Made by a program: the position numbers and the translations under genes
Shown: positions 44,766 to 57,000 of the stretch, piece by piece
How the letters are laid out: each line of letters begins with the position of its first letter
Position numbering within the stretch: the stretch's first letter is position 1
DNA from: Rhipicephalus microplus
Taxonomy: Eukaryota > Arthropoda > Arachnida > Ixodida > Ixodidae
Reading direction: 5' to 3'
DNA length: 64,000 nt
Assembly: GCF_043290135.1 (NCBI RefSeq)
Contig: NC_134701.1
Span: 65,603,502-65,667,501, forward strand
The notes under the pieces: model-generated
Database searches by the model: none
Told to the model about the DNA's origin: nothing
Seen by the model: the letters and a program-made list of their open reading frames with translations, nothing else

Positions 44766-46160
44766 CGGGATTAGGTGATGTGCGAGTCTGTGATGATCAC
44801 TCTTGCTGAGCAGTGGTAGGTGGCCAAGGCGATGACTACCTCTTCAGCCTGAATCGAATCAGTTGAGTGGAAAGAGATGTCATCAAAGCAGTGACCCTCG
44901 GATATCACTGCGGCCGTAAAATGTCCCAAGGAGGTTGGGCCTGAGATATCTACATATAAGATGCCAGGAGCGTTGTAATAACGAGTGTGGAGAAATTGAG
45001 TTCGGGCTAGGCATTTGAATGTGTCTTGACTGGGATACAAGTTGCGAGGAAGAGGCTAAACCCAAAGATTTTGATGCAATAGCTTGGGAACAAAGAAATC
45101 AGGTGGTGGAGTAGAGGTTGGCTTGAATGATAGCCTGTCTTGAAGGTGGCGTCCAGGAACCGTCTGGGACAGGTGGTTCCTCTTATTGGTGCGAAGACTT
45201 CCGCACAAATCAGCATACGAGTTGTGCATTACTAAGGCCACAAAACGGCGATTGAAAGTAGCACTGGCAAGGTTTGTGTTTGCTTACAAAACGATCGGAG
45301 CAGTGCGTCCAAATGGTTCTCCTGGTGGTGACACAAGCGAAGATATGGGGTAGCGCAGAGGACTCGGCTGGTTATAAGCACGTGAGCCAAGCGATGCGAG
45401 TGCCAACCGCGAAGCCGCCACGTTTGGTGGAGACCCACTGCATCATACAGCTAGCCTCCTCACTATGGTGCCAGACGCGCAATTATCGAGCCAGGGTTCA
45501 TAGTAGAACAGATGTTGAGGCCCAATACTCGGAGTTCTGTGACAACCAGTCTAGGTCCAGATGGCAGAAATATCTGACGTGGCAGTAGAGATGAGATTGA
45601 AAGAAATGATTTGGCAGAGGAACACTCCCGGCCGCATAATGAGGCGCAAGTGACCACAATAAGTGCCGTGCTCTGTATGTGGTCTTTCATTTCTGCCGGT
45701 CAGCCCGAGTCGATCCAGATGGTGATGTCAATGCGTATCGAGAGTATTTTATACCTTTGACCTTGGCAAGAAGTGCATGAAGTTGTATCATAGCCAGATT
45801 GAAAAGAATAAGTGATAGGACTCCTCCCTGGCGTACCCCAGTAAACTTCATTTCCAGTTTCGATAAACAATGAGTGATAGAACCACTCCCCAGTGAACCC
45901 CAGGTGCCAACTTGAGTATACTGGCCATGTTCGGCACAGTCCTTGCGAATGAAAGCTGTGTGATCTGAAAGGCATGACCCAGTATACTGGAAAGCTTTCG
46001 AGCCACAGTTTGTGCTGTCAAGTTGGTAAAGATGATGCTAAGTTTTACATTGTCGGAAGCATCCTGTAGATTAAGGGCTAAGATGGCTGTGTCACACTGG
46101 CGCATCGTTTGTACAGGAGTGACGTAACGGCGTCTGACGTAGACGTGCCACATCGCTGGT
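44766..46160 (-). mobile_element. I-superfamily LINE B, reverse transcriptase and first half of RNase H
   Basis: Minus strand: TAILALNLQDASDNVKLSII (block A; the usual form is LALDLKGAFDNV, so the catalytic Asp is changed to Asn) near 46080. GVRQGGVLSLILFNLAMIQL is near 45830 and KGIKYSRYA near 45740, where a shift breaks the YADD box before DITIWI. The post-RT region is ITSRVLCATPYLRLCHHQEN and LDALLRSFCKQTQTLPV (about 45380-45270). RNase H starts LYVDISGPTSLGHFTAAVIS (first Asp, about 44960), QAEEVVIALATYH (Glu) and RVIITDSHIT (second Asp, about 44780). It is cut there by the LTR element and continues at 42843. Confidence 0.84.
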
Positions 46161-46299
46161 TTAATGAGAGGATGACTTCAGGAGGAAGCTACCTGCCGAA
46201 GTAGAGCGGTGGCCGTGGCGTGCAGCTGGCCAGAAGTACACGAACGTTCTAGGCGCTTCGCACCACGAGGCATCCGCTCGTCATAATTTTTCCAGCTGT

Positions 46300-47200
46300 T
46301 TGGCTGCCACTAGCACTACGCTACAAGGGCTTCCCACCAAGCGTGTTACGTGATAGAAAATGAGTGGAAAAAATATAAGAAAAACATATACGAACACAAT
46401 ATACATGCGCGATAGCTCGTGTAATGTCCACTTCAAAGGCTCAATGTCGTCATGGTGGAAGACGTACGAAGGAGCCAATAGTGCTGGTGTGTGGCGCTTG
46501 GAACCACGCAGCAGGCGATGACCCCGATGGTTTCTCGTCGCTAGCAGGATCGACCAAAGCAAACATGTACGTTGAAGATTGTGGTGCGGAAATTCGTACG
46601 AACGCCACGGTCGATGCTGCTGCAAGCGACGCGTGTTGCAGATGCTTGACTGCCGACAAACAGTGAAGCTCGCGACAGCGGAATGCATGTTCTGGACAGA
46701 ACACTGGTCGTGTACTGCGTATGGAAGTGATGCGGCTCTGCTGTCATCACAAGAAGGCGGGGGTAATGCGGAATAGCTGTCCGTGATCTCGGCTTGTACT
46801 TACTTTGTGCAATGGTGATAAGGCGCCTGACTTGGCTATTGAGACAGGTGAGAGGAAATACTCGCAGGCAGGTCTGAAAAACCCTGGCTGCCCCTTAAGG
46901 TGTAGGAAGAGAACTCACGGTTGAACTGATAGCCTACGAGCGTTTCAACAGCTAGAACCACTGTATCGGGAAAAATGATGGCATCAGGCGTGACAGCGGG
47001 CTCTGACTCCATGGTAGGCAATGTGTCACAGGCTTCCACGCGTGTTGGGGCAGGCGTGGGCTCTGCAGTCAGATGACATGTCGTGGCTGGGGTCATCAAG
47101 AAACTTAAGACAGGCAGTGAAGCTGAGCAGGTTTCCGCAGTGAATCCAACAGTGGACGAAGAAATGGTTACCGTCAAATCTGTGATTGAGAGAGTCGCAT
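46300..47200 (-). mobile_element. I-superfamily LINE B, endonuclease region (poorly preserved)
   Basis: The order resembles an AP endonuclease in shifting frames: PDAIIF...LVGYQFNREFSS near 46900-46990, TIFNVHVCFGRSC near 46560-46600 (usual form FxLNVYSxP) and APHTSTIGSFVR near 46465-46500 (usual form GDFNAPHxxWGYxR). Position between ORF1 and RT supports the assignment. No frame is open through it. Confidence 0.5.
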
Positions 47201-47499
47201 ATCCGGCACGCTGGAGGAAACAGCCATTGACTAGAGGGCTACGGGTCTTTGGAACGACAGGTAGATTGGCACGAAATGTTGGTCTTTGTAACTTGTTTGG
47301 TCAGTTTGTGTCGGCAGGGGATCGGTGTGAACTAGCTGTGGGGTGGGAGGCGTCCTGGATGGTGATGAGCCAGGTGCAGTTTTCCAGTTTTGAGAGAAGT
47401 AACACGTTTGATGCGACAAAATGTGAGCACGGCATCTCGCACTTTATCGCATGGCGTCTCGCAGTTCGTCGGCATCTCACAAGTTCATTGTGTCACCCA

Positions 47500-48310
47500 A
47501 AGTCGGGTGACAGCCCAGGTCTGAGCCGGCTGAACCATCTCAGCTGTGATGTGTTTTACGGTAATGGTAGACATGTGGCACAGAACGGTATTTTCGTGGT
47601 GACTGATGTGGTCCTCCATGGTAAGATTTGGTCTGTCGAAGGAAGGTTTTGAAGTGCCCCCTGAGCTGGAGGAGCAGCCGGCGCCATGCTCCAGGGAGTG
47701 GTATGAATACGCGGTGTGGGCGTAGCAGTACCGTTAAGTTTACGGGTGGCGGGTTCAACCAATAGGGTAGCAGAGGAAGGTCTGACCGATTTCTGCTGTT
47801 GCAGTTCGAGAGCAGCCATCTACTCAGTGAGAGCGCCGATTTGCCGCTGAAGAAAAGCGTTGCTTTCGTAGAGCGGAGAGCTCTACAGAAGAAGAGAGAG
47901 GGGAGGAAAGGAGAGGTATAGGAGCATTCATCCCTGCCGGCTGCTTACCTGAGGTGCACCCACGACAAGTGGCGGGTAGCGCATTGAGGTGGCTGGCGCT
48001 GGGGTTGGCGGTTCAATAAAGGGTGAGTTATTTTTGGCTATGGTAGACTCCTGCGGGCCTGTTGATGAGGGTGCAGTACGCTTTGGGGTCGATTGTGGCT
48101 TAACTTTCTGATACTTCTCTGGGCATCCCCAAGAACTGGTTTTGTGCGGGCAAAGCAGAGGAGAAATGTCCGGTTGCATTCATGTTGAGGTAAGCCTTGA
48201 GGAGTCACTTGGACTTGAGTACCACAGCGCGTACAATGATCGGGATTAGGTCACTTGCAAGCTGAGGGTCGATGACCACGTTTTACAGAGAAAGCAGGTT
48301 GGGATAATCT
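47500..48310 (-). mobile_element. I-superfamily LINE B, gag-like ORF1 with zinc knuckles
   Basis: Minus strand from about 48298: PAFSVKRGHRPSACK, a stop, PNPDHCTRCG, LPQHECNRTFLLCFARTKPV, then in another frame WGCPEKYQKVKPQSTPKRTA. This is the run of Cys/His knuckles and the CPxKY segment that ends the knuckle region in tick and insect I-type ORF1 proteins; the first cysteine is lost. A Pro/Ser/Thr-rich tail follows to about 47560, including MAALELQQQKSVRPSSATLL. The protein would bind element RNA. With the endonuclease, RT, RNase H and knuckle below it, this makes LINE B close to full length (about 4.2 kb without the insert). Confidence 0.7.
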
Positions 48311-48363
48311 TATACGGGTGCACGTAGGCCACGAAACTTTGGTAGAAGATGAAGTGGGGAAGC

Positions 48364-48448
48364 TTCATACGTATGATCTATATGATCATACGTATGATCT
48401 CCGTATTATCCGTATGATCTATATGATCATACGGAGAATGTGTATGAA
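48364..48448. repeat. Paired palindromes built from CGTATGATC / GATCATACG
   Basis: A 23-bp interrupted palindrome at 48370-48392 (CGTATGATC, TATAT, GATCATACG) is repeated as a 25-bp palindrome at 48410-48434 with one extra pair. TTCATAC (48364) and GTATGAA (48442-48448) close the outer ends. Four alternative hairpins are possible. Confidence 0.92.
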
Positions 48449-48829
48449 ATTCAACAATGACAAACGAACTTTGCATCTACTGTATGGAAATGCCTATGTG
48501 CCATAACTAAAGCATGGTGTTCAACAAAAAGAAGATATGGGTGGAATTGAAGGAACCCATGAGTATGCGTCTTTTGCGGAAACCATACTACAGCAAAAAT
48601 ACTTGTTTTTAGTCCACAAGCCTGTCTATAAATTATGCACATTTATTCAAATATTTCTCAACATTACATCATAAAAAATCATCTTCAGATAATGAACAAT
48701 GTACAGTGGTGCAGAAATAACAATACCATAAAGAGTGTTAAAATCTGGCTGAGCCGGCACACTGTGGGATATGATGTAATTCAAAGAAGCCAGCTGCATA
48801 CATACAACACCTTGTTTGTATTTGAGGCA

Positions 48830-50110
48830 AATAAATTAGGTCATTCATGTTATGCCATCTAGTCTGCTATATCTATAGCGTATGTTTGTCTTGTGCGCAC
48901 ACACGTAAAACCTGGTACACGTTCTGCTAATGAAGCTTATATCATGGTATGTACAATGCATCACCTGTCATTTATGTTCATCAGGCACTCATGTCAAGCC
49001 ATATCAAAAAATCAGACGGAAGTGCACCAAAGCAGTCTTGTTATTCATGCCAGAAGTGACATGCATATTGTCACAGGGTAATGACGTGGCTGAAGGCAGG
49101 AGGCTGAATGTTTAAATAAAACTGTTGATTTTTGCGAACCTGTGCCCCGTAAACGGAAAATCGGGTTACAGTAACAAACGTGCACTGATAGTGGTGGATG
49201 CAGCGTCGGCCGTCGATGAACTGACAAGCGGCAAAGCGTTACGGTATTTATACCCTCGCCATATAAAATTCTAGTGTTATTGCTAGGGATGACGTAGATT
49301 CTAGAATAATCTGAAATGCTGACAAAGTGAGCTTAATCTCAAGAAAATGTTCTAATGCAGTTCTAAAGCTTCTCGAACACTGTAGCCACGGTTTGCGCTT
49401 AGAATCACGTTACAGCGTAACGGGTGATAAGGAAACTAGAGCAAGCGAAGTGGCAATATTTAAACTTCCATGCTAGAGACGCTCAATTACATTTCTCACA
49501 AAGTCAGTTCACGCAATATGAAATTCGGTACATATCAAGCTTGTGAATATTCTATGACTGCATCATGCACATGGCCTGTAAGTCACGTTACTCAAAACAT
49601 GCATGTGACGATTTCGTGTTACCACCTGCCATTTATGTTTTTCACGTCACGCAATAGCTAATTCAGCATACGGCAAGCTAGCAAAACGGCTGCAAGCGTA
49701 CCAGAAGATTGGCAGGTAATTCGAATCGTACATGACATGCATATCACAAACTTTATCTGAACACCTGTCATTATATTCGTCATACAGAAATGCCATTTGA
49801 AGGCAATTTCGGTATGTTTTTATTTGATTATATGGCCGGGAGCTTCCCCAGACTGTGTCAGGTAAGTGAAGCTGTTCATGAGATGTATGTCACGATTTGC
49901 ATAATATGAGCTGCGCCATATGTTAGTCATACACTGATGTCATGCACTACCGATTCTGCAATATATCAAGGGAAAAAATGACCATAAGAGCACTAAGATT
50001 ATCGCTTGTAAATCATGGCGTTTATGACTGCATCTCATAGTTTTCACGTTATGACTAATGATTTATGATAGTCACACAGTCATGTTATGCCATATCCATT
50101 TTGGTATATA
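48830..50110. repeat. Diverged CATG-rich repeat tract
   Basis: Phrases such as ACCTGTCATTTATGTTCAT (48962), ACCTGCCATTTATGTTTTTC (49623), ACCTGTCATTATATTCGTCA (49761) and CATGTTATGCCATATCC recur at irregular spacing with GTCATAC and CATGTCA words. It looks like an old tandem array broken by insertions (for example 49090-49470). No coding frame. Confidence 0.5.
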
Positions 50111-50229
50111 TATAAATAACGAAGTAGCCTGTAGAGCACAAAGTCTTAGGCGGCTACAGAAACACTAAAGCTTGCTGCAGTTAAAAAACGCGCCATGCTT
50201 AAGAACACAAATAGGATCCCCAGCGCAAA

Positions 50230-50640
50230 AATACCCAGGCAGCACACCGGAGTTTGACCAATCTTAGACCCGTATTGGCTAACATCGGCCGCAATATTGG
50301 CCCAAAATTGGCATCTTGACCAAGTGCAACTTATTCCGATGTAGGCCGATGTTCAAGCTGACCTAGGCCCGACGCTCTGCCGTTTAATTTGCCATACCCA
50401 GCCGACGTTGGCCCCCTCTAGAAATGCCAATGAAGGCCCGTCCTTTCACCGACGTAGTTTCCAACATACATCCAACACTGGACCATTCTCGGGCCACTTG
50501 GTAGCCGATGAAATGCCATTATTACGCCAGTATTCGCTTTTTCGCTTTACGACGAATATTGGCTACCATTGGCTTGCCAATTTTCCACCGTTATTATATG
50601 GGCTTTTTACTGCTGGCATTCCTTAGCCGATAGACTTTAC
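50230..50640. repeat. Cluster of ATTGGC / CCGATGTTGGC-like words
   Basis: ATTGGC, TTGGCC and their complements recur about every 20-40 bases in both orientations, e.g. GTATTGGCTAACATCGGC and GAATATTGGCTACCATTGGC. This resembles imperfect internal repeats of a small DNA element. No ends could be defined. Confidence 0.5.
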
Positions 50641-53598
50641 ATTACGCCCCCAGAACTTCCTCTAGCAGCTTATAGCAGCCCCATACAAGCTTCGCGGTGT
50701 AGTATACTTCAAGGCGACTGACCACTGCATGACTAGTGTAGAAGCACTACACGATTCCACTAAATTGTCCTTTTTTGTTTTTTTTCTTGCATTGCCAATT
50801 ATCCTCCCCACTTGTCGAGCATAAGACTGCACAAGTCAAGTTACTGTCTAGCTTTCTCACACATTCCTTCTCAGTTTTAAGAGAAATTGTAACATAGGCT
50901 GTTCCATCAAGTATTAGCTAAAAGTATTAACTAAAATAACTGCTCAGTGCAAATATTCCAGACACAAGCAATCTATAAATAATAATACCAGAACACAATA
51001 TTTGTAACTTTATTTTTAAATATACGAAGTCAAACTATTTATTTTTCAGTTAAGCTTTTCAAGTTACTGCTGTTCAGTAGTGCAGCCCAAACTAGGAGGC
51101 GAGTTCAGCAAGGCTCTATGGGCATAGGCTGGCCAGGGCAGCAGAGGTGGGGCGATGATTCAGAGGCTGCAGCAGGAGATGAGGTAATGACTGTGGGCTG
51201 CTCAGGGTCTTGAAAGCAGCGATTGGGCAGGAAACCAACCACCACATGCTGTCGCATATCCCTGCTCTGAGGGGCAGCAGTGATCGGGATGAAAGTCTAT
51301 GAACACATCTGTGAAGTGCCTTTGCTAACCTCTATAGAGGCTAACAAACTTCATCAGCCAAGTCTTGATGAAACGCTGAGCTTTTTCAGACACCTGCATA
51401 GGTGAATAGAAACAAACACCTCAAAATACGTTCTAAGTACTGCAGTATAACAATTATGCAAGCTCAAACAATAAAAAACAACGACAGCAGACGTTTTGTT
51501 GTACTCGGCAGATCAAATGTCATGTGTTCATTATAAAAAGAAATGAACAACTACTTCAACAGTCATTTTGCGAAAAAACTGCCACAGACCAAAATATTTA
51601 GGAATAGGTGTCAATGAGAGTTGATTAAAACAAGCTTGTATGACTAATTTACAAATAAACACAAGGTCTTTAATGATTTTTAAACATGTCTTACAGGGTT
51701 GCAAGCAAGGTGAACTAGTATGCAGCTATAGCCTATGGCTGTATAAATTTATAACAGGACAACAAGACACACGACCGCACGAACTTTCAACTCAGGATTA
51801 TTCTTCGGCACACGTCAGCTAATACTGCACAAGAGAATGACAGACCACCAGATAGACAACACAAGATTTAAGAATCTATGCTAACCCGATTTCAGCACTG
51901 ACACTTGTGGATTATTGCAAGGCTCCTGTATCAATTTTAAAATGGTATCGCCAAAGGCTATGAAAGATGTGCTGATGTGGTTTCCTATGTTGTTCTTTTC
52001 GCCTTAAATAAACCTCCGAAATTTCAAGTGCTTTTGGAGACTTGCGTTGATCCGAAGTCTTGGTTTCATAGGAGACCAGGACTGGATAGGTATTCCACCA
52101 AAAAGCAGTACTTGACAGAAGCTCGCGACACAATTCAGCCATTTGCGGACGGGCTGCAGGGAGTGCACGCACTTGTGGCGCTGCCGTGCTTCATTTTGGA
52201 ATGAACAGCCCTAAAAGCCATTGCGCCGGTAATACTGAACTGTGGTTTAAAAAAACTGTCTGAAGGCTACTCTCACATAAATAGCACTTGAAAACAGAGA
52301 GAAGCTCTGCAAAGCGGACTGCATCTATGCATGTGGCATCGAAGAGACAGTGCTGTGCAGTGATGGCAACTTCCTCGCGATCATTTTCTGGATGGGATTT
52401 TGTGCTATGGTAGTACTGGCTCATATGCGCGTGCGGGGACGATACTTCGCTGCGCACTTCTGTAGTAAAAAAAAACGAATGTACACCCTGTCTGCGGTAT
52501 GCATGTACGTTGACGTTGATCAGGCAAACAACTGTGACAGCATAGCACGGGTGGTGCCACGGTCTTATGCTTGATAGCGCGGGATGGATTTCCGATCATA
52601 ATGGCCGCCTTTAGATGGGGACGAAATATAAAAAAAACACCCATGAACCAAAAGATATGTGCGCTTTGGAGAACCCCAAGCGGTCACAATCTTGGTACGC
52701 ACATTACAGCGTACCTCAGAATGATATTTTGTTGGCACATTAAAGCCTAGCAATTATCGATGTTGAACAGACATGTTCATTTTAGGCCAACACAGGCAAG
52801 CAGAAAAAACGGAAACTGCGTGTTAGGTGAACTAAACAAGTATGCATCGAAGACATTTGATACTTCTGTAGCAATACACAAATTCCGATGTTACTTAGCC
52901 ACGGCAGCAAGTGAGAAAAACGCTTACTGAATTGGCTGGCTCCATAAAGCTAAGCTTTGAGTAATCTGCTCTTTTGTGTGTAACAAGAACCCTGTCTTTT
53001 GCACAACTTAAGTTAAGCAGAGGCACTTGGGCATTGAGTTTTCACCACGAGAGTATCTTTTAAACAGCCCCAAGGCGTATGAACGTGGCCCTGCACAAGT
53101 GTTGTGGGCAATGCACTTTTCCTTTACACGCAACCGTTTTCAAAAAAAAAGACAACCTGTCTATCGTTTCCTTCACTACACGCAGTGGCACCAGATAAAG
53201 TTGGGTGGTGATGGTCAAACGAACGGACGCATGGAAACTTTGTTAGTCTTGCAGTTCACTACTCAACGCTCAGTGGGCCACAAAAAAAGTTTACAATGCG
53301 GTTTGTTGCATAATATTCTCGTTTCATTTCTGGCAAAACACCGTTTAAACTCGACTGTTTGGCCCTGGCTTTCACTGGTGGCTGTCTTTACTATCGAATA
53401 AATATAGCAGACACAATCCATCCGGTTTAGAAACGAGCCCGACACTACTAGAGAGGAGAGCAAGAGCAGAATTTTGCTCAGCTGACCACTTGGATGCAAC
53501 GCTGCCTCCTCTTTCTACGTTCTCCCTTTCCTCTATACGTCCTCCTTTTTACATACTGTTGCACTTGAATACGCAGCAGTACCGCCAGCGCCCTTTGG
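50641..53598. other. No recognised feature
   Basis: About 3 kb without motif. Frames up to 124 codons (53027-53401 plus) lack conserved blocks. Confidence 0.45.
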
Positions 53599-53599
53599 T

Positions 53600-54090
53600 T
53601 TTTTTTAGAGAAATATATTTTTTAGTGCACAGGGAACGTTTCAGAAGGAAGATATAGCAGAGAGATAGGACAGAGCATACACTTACAGCCAATTTTATTG
53701 CACAGATGACGGGAATATATATACGGTCAAGAGGGCGAGAAGATCACGCACAGAAGAAATGACAAATGATGGCGCATGCGCCAGACCACCTCACTCCAGT
53801 CTTAAAATGATAACTTAAGTGAAAAGATACCTGTATTCACTATTCGACAGTTTGACAGTTATATTTTCAGTCAAGTTGTCATTTTAGGATTGGAATAACG
53901 TGGTCTGGCGCATGCGCCATCACTTGTCCTTTCTTCTGAGTGTGATCTCCTTGCCCTCTTGGCCATATATATTCACGCCATCTGTGCAATAAAACTGGCT
54001 GTAAGTGTGCGCTCTGTCCTATCTCTCTGCTATATCTTCCCTCTGAAACATTCTCTGCGCACTAAGGAAGTATATGTTTCTCAAAAATTT
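53600..54090. mobile_element. 490-bp foldback element with arms of about 230 bp
   Basis: The left arm (to about 53830) and the right arm (from about 53862) are imperfect reverse complements with a loop of about 30 bp. Examples are GATATAGCAGAGAGATAGGA (53651-53670) against its complement at 54014-54034, and GGCGCATGCGCCAGACCAC (53771-53789) against GTGGTCTGGCGCATGCGCC (53900-53918). The right arm contains AATAAAACTGGCTGTAAGTG, which resembles the 3' end of a retroelement, so it may be two copies of one 3' end joined head-to-head rather than a classical MITE. Confidence 0.88.
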
Positions 54091-54099
54091 CAATACAAA

Positions 54100-57000
54100 C
54101 CAGCCCAAGTAGCCAATCTTTTGGTTTTGTTACGGTAATGCGCGCACGCACCATCTCTGCCAACCGCCACTTTCCTCTGCGGGAGCAGCTGAAAAGTGCG
54201 CGCTCTCACCGCCAGTGTGGCTGTAAAAACTCCAGCGCTGGTTCCCTATACTAGCAACGTTTAGGATTCGATGGTGCGGGTTCCGGAGGAAAGAAAGATA
54301 ACTTCGACATAGCAAACTTTGAACGACCCCTTTACCTGGGTTGAGCGACAGAAGTCAAACCTGATAGGCACATCATCAACACTATGTGGAGGACCCTAAA
54401 AAACTGGAGATGACCGGACTATGAAGACGCAATTTTGTACTGAATGGAATCCACTAGGCAAACAATGTATCTTTGAGGTAAAATATCTTGATTGAGGAGG
54501 TACATGTATGAATAAATTTTCATACAACTGTGAGGTTGCTAGAACAGAAACCAGTTGTAGATAACTCAAGTGAACTTTTCATTGTGTAACTTTGCGCTAG
54601 CCTTTTTTTTCTCAATCATATTCAGCCAAAAACAACGTCACAAATCTGCCCACACGATGTAGAGTCATTTGCCTCACCTCACCTCCCCACCTCGATAGAG
54701 CCACGTGTATTAAAAATGCGGATCTGTAGAACACTCCGTAGTGCGAGGAAAGGATTTATAAATGTTTCGCCATTATTCATTTGCCTTTTTAATGACAATT
54801 CTCCAGCAAGGAAAAACACATAAAAAATCTGTCACAAGGTAACTCCATTTCACGGTAGTACAGGTCTTCGACATGTGAGCTAAATTCACTGCATGTCTTG
54901 GGATCATTCTGCCGCAGAAATATCACGATAGCCCCTAACTTGGGCTGAAGAAAGGGATCATAATAACGCTACGTCATGCCACCCGAAAAAGCTCATGACT
55001 GCTATCAAGTCACTAGAACACGAGATCAACGACAAGGCCAAGTTCAATGAAGTGATAAAACAAAAATGGCAGTGAACCTCTGATGTTTTACTTGAATAAA
55101 ATCAAAGATTGCTTCAAAGCAGTGTTTGCAGTGACTCGTGTTGCACCAGCAGTTGGCAATATTTTCTTAAAGGTACACTAAAGAGAACCAATGTCTCAGT
55201 TTAGACTGACACGCTGCACACCGAGACCTCTCATGCCACAAGTTCATTATCAGCGGAGAAAATTAGGGATGAAGTTCATTTTTGATGCTCAAATTTTGAA
55301 AATGAATTGTAATTTCGCAACATTGGCTTGATGAATATTTCTGAAACTTTGTATCTTAAGTCCATCACACCGACAGGTGACAGTGTCCTTAATTTTTATG
55401 AATTATTATATACATGAGACCCACTACCCGCGTTTTAATTTCATGATGTGACATGGTATCGTGCGAGAAGATCAAAGCGGCAATCTGCCCACATTTTATT
55501 TTCGCACGTTTTCTCACTTACAGGCGTCATTACGCAGTACAAGTGGTATTTTCTGGATTGAAACATTGTACTTGACTAATACACGAAATATTTTTCTGGT
55601 TTTCGTGTTTTTTGAAGGTGTACCAAGGCAATTTTCAGACATCGCAAAAGGGACATGTTTAGTTTCCTCAGTATGCAAGTAGCATTACCACTTACCACAC
55701 AATAGTCAGCAAGCATGCATGAGATAGTTACTTTGATTTTAAAGTTTTCGTTCCAGAGTATTGGCAAGCAATGGAGTGGACATTATCGGGACGCGTCAGA
55801 AAGGTTCCTTTAAGTTTGCAAAAAGTTTCCATGCAGCCTGAATCACAGAAATCACTGTCATGGTCAATAGAAAAATGCACTCATGGTTTATATGCACCAC
55901 GAGCATATCGCTTATCTGCCATGAGTAGGTAGGGAACTGCCAAGTTCCTGCAACGTCACCCTGCCTTGTCATGTCACGGAGAAGCCACCCACTTGATATC
56001 GAAACTGAAAGTGTCTCTTGTAGGGAGAGGTATTAAAACGTGTGCGATGCTTTCCCACGCAATACAGAACTCTCTTCTTGAAACCAATCGTCTTCTCTAG
56101 AACAACAATTCTTAAAAATTGAAAATTCATCTCAATACTCCACTAAGTGATGCCAACAAGATGAATCGGGACAGCAATATCAGATGGTTTGGCAGTATTA
56201 TTTCGGTACATGCACGATTAACTGATCAATTGTGCAGGAAACAATATAACGAATGGATGGTAGAACACAGCTGGTCCATAGGACCTCACTCGCTCCGTGC
56301 TTTATGGCCCAAGCAGCCACCACGAGTAAAATATAGTTGTTTTTATACAGTGTCTGCTCACTCCGCATGAGGGCGTCGAGAGCCAACTCTTCAAAGCGCA
56401 TTTTGCCGCATACGCACTACTTTGTAAATCAGCTGTCTTTGGCCACTTTCTCGCGCCAATTACTTTTCAATTAGTAGGAAGCAGTGAGAGTAGTAGAGGT
56501 GTGTGTTGGCACAGCCTGCATTTTTTGGCAAGCATGCATTGGGTAATGAATACGCACACGCAACGACACAAAATATTTTTTTTAAGGCTCGAACACATTC
56601 TATTCCCTGAATCCAAAAATGCTTGAGGCTCGTGTGGTTTGATTTATCGTTTAGGTGCACGCTAAAGAACTCTACATGGTCAAAACTCCCAGAGCCTTCC
56701 ACTATGGCGTTCTTCATAAACATATCAGTGAATTAACTTCCTCGAATAAAAATTCTTGACAATCAAATTGATTCTTTAGCAGTACATTGAACATTCACTG
56801 CTGCAGCCCTGTTCGGAAAGTGTGGACAAGAGTCACGGAAAAGCGTCGGCGCTAATTACTTCTGAAAAGTTTCTCCAGAGTCTTCTAGTTAATTGCATAA
56901 ATATATTAACGGATCGAAATGACATGCCGTCTCGCTTTGTGTACAAGCCGCACAAAAGTATTTCTGGTTAGAAACAATGTCGCTACTTCAGCTAAAAGCA

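Noticed and set aside
47083..47652. 189-codon plus-strand frame
   Set aside because: Opposite strand to LINE B and overlapping its ORF1/endonuclease region; no motif on the plus strand.
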